This document shows, piece by piece, positions 1-10,268 of a stretch of DNA of 64,000 bases. Within the stretch, counting starts at the first letter, position 1. Each line of letters opens with the position of its first letter. Position numbers and translations under genes: made by a program. Source of the stretch: Diabrotica undecimpunctata (taxonomy: Eukaryota > Arthropoda > Insecta > Coleoptera > Chrysomelidae); assembly GCF_040954645.1 (NCBI RefSeq), contig NC_092806.1, forward strand, positions 146,968,429 through 147,032,428, given 5' to 3'. The notes beneath the pieces were generated by a model. That model made no database searches. It was given only the letters and a program-made list of their open reading frames with translations, and was not told where the DNA came from.

Positions 1-272
1 TAAACTTAAAGACAAAGATGGAAATCTTATTGTAGATCTAGAGAATAAAATAAAAAGATGGACAGAATACCTGAATGAATTATTTGAAGACGATAGAAAC
101 AACTTAACTCAGATAATCAATGCAACTGGGCCAGACATATTGAAAGAAGAAGTAGAATACGCAATAAGAAACGCTAAAAATGGAAAAGCAAATGGACCTG
201 ATGACATTCCTACAGAACTGTTGAAGCTTTTGAATGATAAATGCGTAACCATAATATTAAATTTTGCAGCGA
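1..272 (+). pseudogene. RTE-type reverse transcriptase fragment (group II), cut by window edge
   Basis: The plus strand reads KLKDKDGNLIVDLENKIKRW, then a segment ending in NGKANGPDDIPTELLKLLND. This is the region just before and at the start of the reverse transcriptase fingers of an endonuclease/reverse-transcriptase non-LTR retrotransposon. The reading frame is open from base 1, so the 5' part lies outside the window. It stops at about 272, where the ~975-bp repeat begins, so palm and thumb are missing. The same protein segment with the same junction occurs inverted at 18275-18540. Dead fragment; the family type is well supported, the clade (RTE-like) less so. Confidence 0.75.
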
Positions 273-1250
273 GGAGCTAAAACAGTTTCCCCTCCGCTTT
301 CCTATGTTGATCTTTCGAAAGTAACTTCGTTTCGAAAGGTTTTAAGTTTCGAAAAATTGAATGAATTTTATAACTATAAAATTCAATATAAAGTTTAGAT
401 TTTCGTTCAAAATTTGTGCAAATTTTACTTCTTAATGTTTATAAACAATGGATATATAATTAACAAAAAAAATGTCGCTAACTTCGTTCCTATTGCTCAT
501 AGAAGGTTTTTTTTTGTTTGTTAAATGTGAGTTTTTTTACCAGCTATCTAATGGTTGTACGTACAAGTCTGTAGCTTGAAAAATATAGAAGTTATTACAA
601 TTGTTTATAAGTAAAAAACATACCCCTTTTTCAAACGTTAATTTTGTCAATAATTTCGATGAAAACTCAATATTCATTTAACTTCTGAGATAGTATAAGT
701 CTTAAAGAATCCTATGAAATTTGTTAAATGTGTCTAGCATCATTCATAGGGCAAGTTCAATGGTTTAAATAATTAGTCCCAGGGATAAACAAATTGAATA
801 ACTTTTAAACTATTTGACCCATCGGGGGGAAATTTCGCACAAATTTAAAGGACGGTAATTCCTCAATGTTGAAATGTATTAATAACATTTTATTTTGTTA
901 ATAAAAAAATTAATTAAATATATAAAATTAGTGCAAAAAAACTGCTTTTTTGCAAATATCTCCGTAAATTATTTATCAATTTTAATTAAAAAAACGGGAA
1001 AATAAAGATATTCTTGATATAAAAAAATGGTATAAATATTGTTTATTTAAATTATAAGGGAAAAAACTTATAGATAAAAAATCAAATTCTGACCATAAAT
1101 TATTGTTTAAAAAAAACGCAAGGTAAAAATAGGAGTATCTTTTTATCTATTCGTCATCTAGTAACCCCCACCTATGTCTTAAAAGCTTCAGATATCTGCG
1201 AAACATTTTGCCGTGAAATCGATGATTTTTGTATAACCAGACTGGGCTAA
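273..1250 (+). repeat. ~975-bp dispersed repeat, copy 1
   Basis: Begins GGAGCTAAAACAG and ends CCAGACTGGGCTAA. It aligns over its whole length with 17300-18274 (inverted) and 20039-21253 (direct, with an insertion). No coding potential is seen. Internal landmarks shared by all copies include CGGGGGGAAATTTCGCAC and AACGCAAGGTAAAA. The outer limits are inferred from where the three copies stop matching. No convincing terminal inverted repeat or target duplication is visible, so the class is unknown. Confidence 0.85.
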
Positions 1251-1273
1251 TAATATAATATTACTTATTATGT

Positions 1274-1846
1274 GCTCTTTGGAGATGAGCTTACATTTTA
1301 CCAAAATCGAACAGTGAATCGGATAATTTTCTTTTACTATGCATCAAGCAATCTCTACTTTATTAACAGTCATAGTTAAACTAGATGGTCCGTACATGTT
1401 TAGGGTGGAATTGTTGGGGACTAGATAATTGGCCCACACTTTTTGGCGGCCGTATAAAATAATCATTTGCCATTACTACCGCAAAATGTACCAGTTAATA
1501 TTCGATAAAGAATGTGGTTTTTACAAGACGGTGTTCCAGCTCATCACACTACTCTTATTCACAATCATCTAAATAATAACTTTTCTGTGAGGAGAATAGG
1601 CAGAGAAAATAATAACTGTTTGGCCACCGCGATTATTGGAATTATCCAAAATTGATTTTTTCCTGTATGACTTTTAAAACAACCTTGTGTATACAACCTT
1701 GATACATAATATGATAAATATAATAAGAGAAACTTTTCATAATATTTACTTACAAACAAATGTTAGGGAATGTTGCTCGCTCATTTGAATATCGGTTAAA
1801 AACTTGCATAAACGTTGAAAGTGGACATTTTGAGCATTTACTTTAA
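1274..1846 (+). pseudogene. mariner/Tc1-superfamily transposase relic (C-terminal catalytic half)
   Basis: Translating across frames recovers the catalytic half of a transposase. FGDELTFYQNR carries the first aspartate. HVWGGIVGDQIIGPHFL-like residues follow, and MWFLQDGVPAHH carries the second aspartate. WPPRLLELSKIDFFLYD sits where families of this type have WPARSPDLTPLDFFLWG. The C-terminus reads VARSFEYRLKTCINVESGHF and ends at a stop near 1846. Several stops and frameshifts interrupt it, and the N-terminal DNA-binding domain is absent. Similarity to this superfamily is clear; the subfamily is not resolved. It lies just downstream of the ~975-bp repeat and is unrelated to it. Confidence 0.8.
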
Positions 1847-1849
1847 GAC

Positions 1850-2735
1850 TTATTTCGTTAATACTACATTAATTGTTAAATTAATTGCATATTGTTATGA
1901 TTTTTATTTCTACTTACAAATATTGAAGGTATTCCCGAAATGTAAAGAAACCTAAAAATATCTTGAAAAGTAATGAGTTTAGGTATAGAGAAAGGAAAAG
2001 TGAATAATAATAAATAAAATATTTTGGAAAAATAAAATATAAGGTTGTATATTTAGAAAATATGAGAAAATCATATGTTTTGTAGTTCATCCTGTATACG
2101 AATATTCGTCAATGATTTCTGTTAACCTTATTTTAAATTTTTACATATTTTTTACGTTATTTTGTAAAATGAATAATAATTTATGCATTCCTTCTTATAT
2201 ACAGTGTGTTTATTTCATAGCGATATCGAAATAAAATGGTCATAACTCGTTAAATATCCTGCATAGTAGTGTGAACCTCCATATTATAAGAACAGGAATT
2301 ACAAGAAGAACCCAAATATGATAAAATATACAGAGTTCCATATTTAAAATATTGTGTTTACTTTACCAGATAGATAATAAGCACTCTACCGAATTTGACA
2401 AATTTTACAAGCCTGGAGAATTTTATTGCCTACATTTTTTTTAAATAATTTTTTTGGATATTCTGTACCAATAAATTATCGACTATCGTCGATAAGAATT
2501 CATCCTGTATAAATATGTAAGTTCTATCGGCCAAACTCGAACAAGTATTACTGTAAATGTTTATTATAAATTTCAAAAAATATCAAAACTAATATATAGA
2601 TTCGGTATATCGTTAAAAAATTCCGTATCAAAAACATCCTTTATATCCATTAGGACAAATCTCTTTCTAAACACTTTCCCATTCTCTTGCGTCATCAATC
2701 TTAGAAGTATTTTTGTTGCTAAGTAAAAAAAAGGA
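1850..2735. other. AT-rich non-coding stretch
   Basis: Very AT-rich sequence after the transposase relic. It contains two CATCCTGTATA-like words (near 2090 and 2502) of the kind found at insect transposon ends. No reading frame or structure could be supported. The final part is downstream intron of the minus-strand exon at 2739-2836. Confidence 0.5.
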
Positions 2736-2738
2736 TAC

Positions 2739-2836
2739 ATCCTGAGGGAGCCGCATTTCGAGCCGATTGCCAGAAGCCTCTGAACGGGATCGTATGCCAT
2801 TGCTGTGGGTTGGAACGGGAAGCCATGCCGAAAGGT
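2739..2836 (-). CDS. Tomosyn: Tomosyn (syntaxin-binding protein 5-like) internal exon
   Basis: On the minus strand an acceptor (CCTTTTGTTTCAG) ends at 2837. A 98-bp exon follows, encoding TFRHGFPFQPTAMAYDPVQR, then LLAIGSKCGSLRM, and the donor GTATCC begins at 2738. This is the start of the first WD40 propeller in tomosyn/STXBP5, a cytosolic SNARE-binding regulator of vesicle fusion. Family members have K-T-(V/F)-R-H-G-F-P-x-Q-P-T-A and then L-A-I-G-x-x-x-G-S-(L/I)-R at this place. The exon is in frame throughout, with phase 0 entry and phase 2 exit. GC content is higher than in the flanks. The donor is a weak match to GTRAGT. The preceding exon, expected to encode a short N-terminal segment, was not found up to position 64000. 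The next exon would lie left of position 1 or was missed. The related Lgl gene is the main alternative. Confidence 0.75.
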
Positions 2837-2839
2837 CTG

Positions 2840-3290
2840 AAACAAAAGGAGAACTCAATTAGTCGACTTGTTGTGGAAAAGTGGAAAACGATACCTCAAT
2901 CGTCTTCGACATGCCGAAATATTGCGGAGATGATTTGTGTTTGATGTTTCGAAACAATGAAGTGATTATGTTACAATTCTTTGATTAAATGTACAATCCG
3001 AAACAACCAAATGAAATCATTTTAGTATAAAAATTAATGAGATTCTAAAACTTTTATTTGTGGGATTTTAATTAACTTTTGCAACTTAACAAATTGCAAC
3101 TAATTCCTATGTAATTTGATATGCTTTATCGATATATTTTGCCTAATCGTCTAATCCCATCCTAACCTTTGCATCTTCTTATGCAAATGTGTAGCACGTT
3201 TTTTGTTCAATAGTCAGTCACTGCAGTAAGTAGTGTAAAAATAACCATCGCGTGCGGTATTTTGGTTGTGGCTAAGTGTATATTATTTCT
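2840..3290. other. presumed tomosyn intron, no features
   Basis: Sequence upstream (in gene orientation) of the exon acceptor. Somewhat less AT-rich near the exon, then ordinary AT-rich DNA. No repeat or coding signal recognised. Confidence 0.5.
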
Positions 3291-3297
3291 GGTTTCT

Positions 3298-3690
3298 GGT
3301 TTAAACTCCGATCACAAGCCAGTAGTGACCAAAATTAGGCTCAAAATTAAAATAATAAAACGAAGAACAACAAATGCAAAAATCGATACAAGTAAATTAA
3401 GGAACCCACACATAAGGAAACGCCTGGCAGATGAAATCAACAACGGATTAATGAATGTTAAAGAACAAATTTAACAAAATACTGAGACGGATAAAAAATG
3501 GTTATTAATAAAGAAAGAAATAGATAAAAGCCAAAAAGAAATTCTAATACCAACCAGATATAAGAAGAAGCAATGGATGACGGAAGAAATTTTAGATTTA
3601 ATGGAAGCAAGACGTCAATATAAAAACAAAGATAATCAGATGTACAAAAAAGGGGATAAACAAATAAAATACTAAATTAAGAAAGCGAAA
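3298..3690 (+). pseudogene. RTE-type endonuclease C-terminus/linker fragment (group II-like)
   Basis: Encodes SGLNSDHKPVVTKIRL, the SDH motif that ends an AP-type endonuclease domain. The linker continues with DTSKLRNPHIRKRLADEINN, a stop, then KKQWMTEEILDLMEARRQYK. The minus-strand copy at 18699-19124 has the matching series SDHNPVV, KLRNKNIR, EEINENL and GWMTQDILDLM, so the two belong to the same group. The start and the reverse transcriptase are absent. It ends against the ~270-bp repeat at 3698. Confidence 0.7.
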
Positions 3691-3697
3691 GAACTTT

Positions 3698-3964
3698 TAT
3701 TTACTTTAGAAAAGTCTCTTAACCCCTCTCTTGTGTTTTTTAGGAAGGAAGAAACTTTTCTTTCATCCAACAGGAAGTTCCTCGAAGCCGCGTCACTATT
3801 TCAAATAGCTAGAGGACCTTCGTGTGTTTTGTTTGCCAATTTGTCCAGGAGATTCATGTAAATACTCCTTTGTTCCATTTTTTTGTAGTTGCTCCAATCC
3901 AATCCCATTGTTTCATTCACTGATCCACAACCCAAATAAATCCTGAGCGCCGTTCGCATAACTT
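3698..3964 (+). repeat. ~270-bp dispersed repeat, copy 1
   Basis: Matches 43330-43603 in the same orientation. Shared landmarks are GAAAAGTCTC near the left end, AAATAGCTAGAGG, CCAGGAGATTCATGTAA and GCCGTTCGCATAA at the right end. No coding potential and no terminal repeats. It could be a SINE-like unit, a solo LTR remnant or part of a longer element; the sequence does not decide. Confidence 0.75.
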
Positions 3965-4014
3965 TTTCAGAAAAAAAAACACAAAATGAGTTTCTGAATA
4001 TTGTTAATAAATTT

Positions 4015-4190
4015 TATTATAGTATACTTGTATATATTAATTTATATATTAATTACATATGTATAATTTATATATTAATTATATATGTATAATTTATATT
4101 TATTTATATATTAATTATATATGTATAATTTGGTGGTACAAGTTATATAGGTATAATTAATATATTATTAATTATATAGGTATAATTTGA
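4015..4190. repeat. AT-rich minisatellite
   Basis: Tandem units of about 27 bp built on ATATATTAATTATATATG and TATAATTTA. Roughly five degenerate copies, decaying to the right into TATAGGTATAATT units. Copy-number expansion by slippage is likely. Confidence 0.8.
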
Positions 4191-4472
4191 TGAGTTGTAC
4201 CAAAGTACATAGTTCCTCTAATCGGCTTAGCTCAGGTTGGGTTAAACTGTTTTCAATAGAGACTAGCCTAATAGTATTTATGAATATGAACAATTTACGG
4301 CGTTATTAATCAAAATTCAGAGTTGGCGCGGTAATATGAAATTTTGAGACGGATCTATTCATGTAAATTTTATTGCATTTTAGTGACATTACTTGTTCCA
4401 TAGGATGTGTGTAATTTTATCCTCCTAACTATTAAAAGTTCAGAAATTTAAAACTAATAAAGCGTGTTCGCA

Positions 4473-4542
4473 TCCCTGGTGAAGATCGACCCCACGACCT
4501 TTAGATTAGACGTCCAACGTGTTATCCGCTGAGCTCCAGGGA
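4473..4542 (-). pseudogene. tRNA-Arg(UCU)-like sequence, degenerate
   Basis: Read on the minus strand, the 70-nt stretch starts TCCCTGG and ends CCAGGGA, a perfect 7-bp acceptor stem. The anticodon arm is TTGGA / TCTAA around a loop CGTCTAA with the anticodon TCT in the proper place. The T arm has GTGGG / TTCAC around GTCGATC. Internal promoter-like boxes (GGAGCTCAGCGG, GGGTCGATC) are recognisable. Against function: the base before the anticodon is G instead of U, the T loop is GTCGATC instead of TTCGANY, the D stem does not pair, and one base is missing after the acceptor. It may be a tRNA pseudogene or the head of a tRNA-derived SINE. Confidence 0.6.
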
Positions 4543-4549
4543 CGGTTTT

Positions 4550-5265
4550 TATAAAGGTAAATAACTTCTATAAAGCCAAGCCCGGTCATATTGTGTAAAG
4601 CAAATACATAAATTTCAAAATTAATGGTGAGAAAATTGGATGAATACTAATACAAAAATATCCCATTTTTTATCCAATTATTTCTTGAATCTAAAGTAAG
4701 CTTCAAAGACCTCTTATTATTTAAAAATCAAAACCGTGAAAATTCAATTTTCTTATTAAATATAAAATTGGACAAGGAACAGAGAAATATGAGGAAAGAC
4801 ATTTTTGAAACAAAAAACTTTATTAATGGGAAGTATTTTGTTTTATTTGTATGTATTTTAGTTTTGAATAAATTAAAAAAACACAGCAGACAAAGAGTCT
4901 TTTTCTCTTTGTCGCTCTTGTAACCAAAAATATATGTTTCTTATTTTGCCGCTTGTTTAATAAGGTTAAGTATATTAGTAAGTTCCATTTCTCTTTTAAA
5001 ATTTATATGACGAAGCTGAAAATAAAATAAATAATAATGAATATACACACAACCAAACATACATATTATAATCACCATGTATTTTAAACTAATATTTAAT
5101 TTGTTTTTTTTTGAAAAAACTTGTTATTGTTGTGAAGAATAAAGGTTTTTATTTAAAATAAACAAACCAATAAAACAATCAGATACTGCCATGCACAGTA
5201 TAGATTATTTGTTTTAGTTGTAAATTGAACGAAAATTAAAAAACTTAATTTTGCTTTCAAAAAGG
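4550..5265. other. AT-rich non-coding stretch
   Basis: Long A/T runs, no supported coding region. It ends at the Tc1-type relic. The Tc1 terminal repeats were not identified here. Confidence 0.5.
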
Positions 5266-5270
5266 AAAAT

Positions 5271-6195
5271 ATGCCTTATGTGGGGTTAATGGATATGCAA
5301 AGGGAACATATTATTGGTCTTGTGGGGCAATGAATCTCTGAGAGGGACAGCTACAGTGGCAGGCATAACAAAGGGCGTTGTGTCAAAGTCACCAAAAAGT
5401 AACAACGGCTTGCCACGATCGTTTTATTGTCCAAGTATCTAGAACAAATCCAACAATTTCTCACCTGTACCTCCAAATGCAGCTTTTGGAAAGTACAAGT
5501 GTAAGTGTTTCAGTTGAAACGATAAGAAGAAGACTTTATGTCTAAGGACTATACAGCAGTAGACAGCTACGGATTCCCGAGTTAACTAGGCAGCACAAGA
5601 TTGATCGCCTAAATTGGCGTCAATACCAAAACTGGGACATTGGATATTGGCAAAATGTGCTATTTTCAGACGAAACCAGGATTTGTGTAAAATTATATGA
5701 CCGATAAATTTCTGTACTGAGAGGGCGAGGAAAACAAGCAAGAACATAAACAGCCAGATCTGTTCACAGACCTAAAAGAGAAAGTTTTATGTTCTGGAGA
5801 AGTAATATGGTCGGTGAAAAAACTTATTTAATTTCCATTCAACTAATTTTATTAGTTCGAAGGGATATTGATTTGGTTTTAGAACCTGCAGTTAGACTCT
5901 GAAAAAGTGCAGTGAGACAAAATTTAATTTTGATGCATGATAATGCAAATCCACATACCAGAAGTCACTTCCTTAATGCAGAAGATATCGCTATTATGTA
6001 GTGGCCTGCTTGCTCACCCGACCTTAATCCTACAGAGCATTTGTGGGATATGCTTAAAAAAAGAATTACACTACACCAGGCTAATCCACAAAACACCGTA
6101 CAGCTGGTACAAGTTGCACTTAAGGAAAGGAAACAACCTACCACAATAAAATGTTCACAATTTGTTTAGAAGCATACCCACGTGAATTGGAGCTT
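5271..6195 (+). pseudogene. Tc1-like transposase relic
   Basis: Starts MPYVGLMDMQREHIIGLV and runs to VNWS near 6195 through about ten stops and several frame changes. The DDE catalytic domain is recognisable. LFSDETRI carries the first aspartate. FMFWRSNMVGEKT follows, then LMHDNANPHT with the second aspartate. WPACSPDLNPTEHLWD carries the catalytic glutamate, about 34 residues after the second aspartate. The N-terminal half keeps the helix-turn-helix region only as scraps. It once encoded cut-and-paste transposition at TA sites; now dead. Assignment to Tc1/Tc3 rests on HDNANPHT and SPDLNPTEHLWD. Confidence 0.85.
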
Positions 6196-6199
6196 ACCT

Positions 6200-6625
6200 T
6201 TGTAGCATTTTTGAATTCGTTGATATGTATTAAAATCCCCTCGTATATGTATTAAAACCGAAGAATTATCTTTCAATTCCTCTTTGTGTCGCCGAGTTGA
6301 TATAAAGACATTTTTAGAGTTTGTTTATATACCACGGACGCGTATTTTCTTTGATAAAAAGCCGCTCGATATTGCGATTCAAATAAACATCCATTTAGAT
6401 CGCCGAGAAGGTTTTGCCGGAAAGATAATTGCAACACTCTCGCTAAGGCCGTCGTCAAGAGCGATTGACTTCAGCGTTAGTCCAAATTTCACGTCAAATT
6501 TGTAATGTTTCTTGTTTTTCGTCCCTTTTTATGGAAAATATGTAGTGTATTGTGGCAGTTAATGGTTCAGATACAGTTTTAAGTGAGGTTTGGAAGATTG
6601 CCCATTGAAAGCAGACGTCGTTTAG
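6200..6625. other. unclassified stretch with higher CpG content
   Basis: Between 6280 and 6500 the sequence is less AT-rich and has several CpG sites (for example CGGACGCGT near 6339). A 73-codon frame is open on the plus strand, but it matches no family I recognise and has no splice signals that would make it an exon. Left unassigned. Confidence 0.35.
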
Positions 6626-6629
6626 TTTA

Positions 6630-7075
6630 GTCGGAAAAAAAAACCGGCAAATTTGTGAAAAAGCGTGATTTTTACTCAAAGTAATGTGTCAATTCTGAAC
6701 GAGTAATCACTGTATTTTGTGTGTGTTTTGTGTGTGTGTGTATGCCGTATCTCATATGAGAGATTTGTAAAGCGGCGTTTTGCAACAAATTTGAAAAGTA
6801 CCCACGTGTTCCAGTTTTCTAAGGAGACGAGTTTTCCAAGGTTAGTGTTCCAGTGCTAGCTTCCATCCTCATTTTGTTATCCCTGGTCGTCGTCCTAGAC
6901 TATAGATGCAGTTTTTTGCGTGGCAGTGAATCCCCAGTTCCAACCTCAGAAATGTTAAGTAAAGAAATTTCAGTGAAATTCAGGTAACTCTTTTGTGTTG
7001 ATTTGTAAAAGAAAAACATTTTCATTAATAATTGCTTTCATAAGAGTTTGTAAAGAAATTATAATATTGTAAATC
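6630..7075 (+). repeat. ~440-bp dispersed repeat, copy 1
   Basis: Matches 41270-41720 in the same orientation. Shared words are CCGGCAAATTTGTGAAAAA, ACTCAAAGTAATGTGTCAA, GCCGTATCTCATATGAGAG and AATAATTGCTTTCAT. The middle parts are diverged. No reading frame. Class unknown; probably a non-autonomous element or part of one. Confidence 0.75.
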
Positions 7076-7079
7076 TTAC

Positions 7080-7555
7080 TGACTGTTGGTCTGGTCTCCA
7101 ATTGGTCTGTGTAGTTTTAACTGACAAGAACCACGTGTTCAAGTCGAGCAAAAAAACATGTTGCTCTTTAAGTATTAAATTTGTATCCAATGTCATCGAC
7201 CTAGAGTCACATTCGAATTTAAATTTGGAACACTGTAAAACCATATATTGATGTCACAGCTACAATTTTGGTGTTAGCTTCAATTACAAAAGAAAACACT
7301 GAAGATGATCTGATCTAGATCGAAAACGTCACGTTATGCTCCTGTATAAATTTTAACGACACTTTTTAAAAAAGTTTTAATTATATGTTTTATACCTAAA
7401 TACAAATGTGAAGTGTTTTACTTCTGTATAAGTTTTTTAAACGATGGTATACAGCCAACTACTGGGATTTTCCCATTAATTTTTGATAAAATAAAGCTTA
7501 TAATAATTCCTATCTTTTTTTATAAACCCTAGCTCCTTCTTCTGTTAACATAGAA
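7080..7555. other. non-coding, transposon-end-like words
   Basis: Contains GATCGAAAACGTCACG near 7319 and TGGTATACAGCCAACTAC near 7446. The second also occurs at 25858 within another dispersed repeat, so this stretch probably belongs to an old non-autonomous element. Nothing coding. Confidence 0.4.
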
Positions 7556-7557
7556 CA

Positions 7558-7683
7558 GAATATTTAGTCTACCGGACAGAACGAGAGAGGGCGAATATTT
7601 ATTCTACAGGACAGAAAGAGATAGAGAAAATAAAGAGAGGGAGCGAATATTTATTGTAAGGAACAGAAAGAGAGAGAGGGCGC
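7558..7683. repeat. short tandem repeat array, three purine-rich units
   Basis: Three successive units start GAATATTTA(G/T)TCTAC or close variants. They continue with GGACAGAA and a GAGAGAGGG-like purine run, and differ in length (about 35, 52 and 37 bp). Variable length of the GA-rich part points to slippage. Confidence 0.7.
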
Positions 7684-7689
7684 CAACTA

Positions 7690-7925
7690 CTTTTTGAAAG
7701 AAAAAAATAGTAAAAAAAAGAAACTGAAGGTAAAGGAATTAATAAAGATGTGACGTTTATAACTTTACACTGTATATATTTAATAAAGGAAACGAACGAA
7801 AAAGGAAAGGTGAAAGATAAACTTTTTTTCGTTAAGAGGAAAGAGACGTCACTCAATCTCCAAATATAGATTTTTTCTTCTAAAAGGGGAAGGTTCTCTT
7901 TAAATAGAAGAATGAAAATCTGCAT
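7690..7925. other. purine-rich non-coding stretch
   Basis: A-rich on the plus strand, with long GAAAGAAAAAA-type runs. No coding evidence. Confidence 0.4.
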
Positions 7926-7929
7926 ACAG

Positions 7930-8560
7930 ACACCCGTGACTAACCCAGGTAGTGTTGGGTTCCTAATACCCTAACGAAGTTGTGCCAGGACTAGATGCCC
8001 GAGGGAGTTAGTCCTTTGACATTTTGTCCCGTCATTACTCCTAGACGGTCGGCGTCCAAATAAAAACCTCTCCTCTGTCACTCTAGACATCAGGATCGAA
8101 GGGCTGATGACGTGTTGCCTCCCAGTCATGCTGCCACGGACCGATTGAAACTAATCTCTCGGCCAGTCTCAACTCAGTCATCTCTCGCTCTCCAATGTTC
8201 CGCATCCTACGACTACGAATCCTGGCCTTTTCACCTGCCAGCACATGTAAAGGAACACAGCCGGTGATCACCCACAGAGCGGCAGCTGACAGTCCTGTAG
8301 GCACATGCTAGCCGCAGCAGACTAGTTCTGTCGACGCTTACCATGAGCCTCTTGTAAGTTGGTATTTCTACTGCCTCACTCCAGACTGGAGCCGTGTAGA
8401 GGACGACAGACTGCACACACACACAACACCGTAAAGCGCCCTTCTCCTTTTGGATTTGGGTCCACCGATATTGGGCATTATCCTCCCCAGCGTAGCCATT
8501 CTCTGAATAGCTCTGCGGATCAACCCTCTCCAATGTTCCCTCTAAGATACTTGACGATAG
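7930..8560 (-). pseudogene. R1-like non-LTR retrotransposon, 3' end
   Basis: Minus strand. The first frame encodes VVLYTAPVWSEAVEIPTYKR and then SVDRTSLLRLACAYRTVS. After a frameshift near 8270 the second frame continues ALWVITGCVPLHVLAGEKAR and ends IGPWQHDWEATRHQ. R1/I-type polymerases have the same order after the thumb: LLYAAPVWS, VQRxxLLRxxxAYRTVS, V(I/L)AGxxPxxLLAxE, WQxxWD. The polymerase core is missing (5' truncation) and the C-terminal zinc knuckle is not recognisable. The rest to 7930 is GC-richer and probably the 3' untranslated region. R1 elements normally sit in 28S rDNA; no rDNA is seen next to this one. Confidence 0.7.
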
Positions 8561-8607
8561 TGACTGTTGTACATAAATATAAACATTAATCTGACATTGA
8601 GGATACT

Positions 8608-10200
8608 GCTTTAGGAAATACTGCTTTAGTTACGCCTATAAATAAAAAAGGTGACAAATTAAAATTTGATAACTATCGAAGCCTATAACTTTTATCTGTG
8701 TTTTCAAAAATATATGAGAAGGCATTTCATACACGTCTCCTCTCATATATTAACAAGTACAACATTATAGAAAAGTCTCAATTTGGTTTCCATAAAGGTA
8801 TAAGTGTGCAAGATGCACTACTAGCGCTGTGCAATAATATTTTATCGAACTTTGATAAGGGTTATAAAGTTATCTGTTTGTTTTTTGACTTAGCACGAGC
8901 TTTTGAAACTGTAAATCATCCAATACTGCGGGAAATACTTTATCATACTGGTGTTAGAGGAACTGCGTTAAAGTGGATCCACACCTTTTTATCGAAAAGG
9001 TTTCAAAAAATTAAGGTCAATATGAATGGGAATATAATATTTTCTTCAGAAGAAAGTGTCCTCTCCGGAGTTCCACAGGGAAGTATCATTGACCCTCTTT
9101 TATTTTTGATTTTCGTGAATGATTTAAATCAACTGATAAACGATAGCTCAACATGTTTGGTTCGGAATCCACTAGATAATTTTTCTGATGCAATAAGTGT
9201 TCGAGTAGAAAACGTGGAACAGCAATCAGGCTGTTATGTCACTCAATTTTCTGACTGTACCACAGTTGCATTAAATTAAAATAATTTTTTTCATGTAGTA
9301 CCAAAAGCAAACTGCCTTGTAAAAAGTATGACTCATTACTGTTTAAATAATGCCCTAATCTTAAATGGATCAAAGACCAATATGGTAACCTTTTCACCTT
9401 CTACTATGCAGATGAGTCCATTAGTAAAACTTGACAATGGTTCAGTGGTAAATAGCCACTCAACTAAGTTGTTAGGTGTTTACCTGGATTCTAATTTGTC
9501 TTGGAGCTCTCACGTTGATTATGTAGTGGGAAGATTGTCTGTGCACTGTTTCAACTATTTTCAAACTTAAAACTTGACTATTTTGCTCATGTACAGTCAA
9601 TTTTGCAATATTGCTTAGTTTGTTGGGAAAATTGCTCGCGAATTAATGAGGTGTGTGTTCTTAAAAAAAAATTATTCGTACCATGACGTTTGGAAGGCGC
9701 CTAGATTCCTGTAGACCAGTTTTTAAACAATGAAATATTTTAACTGTAATTTCGCTGTATATTTTCAGTTGTGTTATTTATGTAAAGTCACATAGATGCA
9801 ATTTTATTTGCAGAAATGATGTTTCCTTAATGAGTGGCTACAATTTTCGTTACAGAAATGATTTGGTGACCCCTGTTCCTCACTTGACCGTTGTGGGCAA
9901 GGGTCCTTTCCTTACACAACATACGTTCGTTTGTATAATAAATTACCTAATTATGTTAAAGAGTCAAATATTTACGTATTTAAGAGAACAGTTAAGGACT
10001 TACTTCTGGTAAACACTTTCTATTCGTTAGAGGAATACTTGCAGGCATCTTTTTAACAATTTGTATGTTTTTGTGTATAATTTATGTTTTTATGTTTACT
10101 GTTTTTATGTACTTATAGTTTTTACTGATCATAGATTGTATTTGATGCATTTCAATACTTGTAAAAGTCAGATGAAATAAAGCATATTGATTGATTAATT
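8608..10200 (+). pseudogene. CR1-like non-LTR retrotransposon, reverse transcriptase relic
   Basis: Starts NTALVTPINKKGDKLKFDNY and continues LLSVFSKIYEKAFHTRLLSY. SQFGFHKGISVQDALLAL, FFDLARAFETVNH, SGVPQGSIIDPLLFLIFVND and the metal-binding box follow in order. That box reads QFSDCTTVAL, where an active enzyme has (F/Y)ADD, so the site is destroyed. After a stop, LNGSKTNMVTFSPS and LLGVYLDSNLSWSSHVDYV give the thumb. Further downstream, broken frames still show RTMTFGRRLDSCRPVFK and GPFLTQHTFV. The 3' end is a short TTGATTGATTAATTGATTGA run near 10187, like the small 3' microsatellites of CR1/L2 elements. The 5' part is missing. Confidence 0.8.
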
Positions 10201-10268
10201 GATTGAGGAGTCACAGATATTTGACTATTTATAATAGAAGTACATATGTAGAAGTATGGTCATTGTAT

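Noticed and set aside
273..1250. Helitron ends or terminal inverted repeats for the ~975-bp repeat
   Set aside because: The right end reads CTAA after a short stem, but there is no 5' TC end and the ends do not pair convincingly.
2667..2858. Alternative minus-strand frame over the tomosyn exon
   Set aside because: The tomosyn match is in the other frame and agrees with the splice sites; this frame has no similarity.
4015..4190. Possible CRISPR-like array
   Set aside because: Units are low-complexity and contiguous without spacers, and the genome is eukaryotic.
4473..4542. Functional tRNA gene
   Set aside because: G in place of U before the anticodon, non-standard T loop, unpaired D stem.
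6284..6505. 73-codon plus-strand frame with higher CpG content
   Set aside because: No recognisable domain and no acceptor or donor pair in frame.
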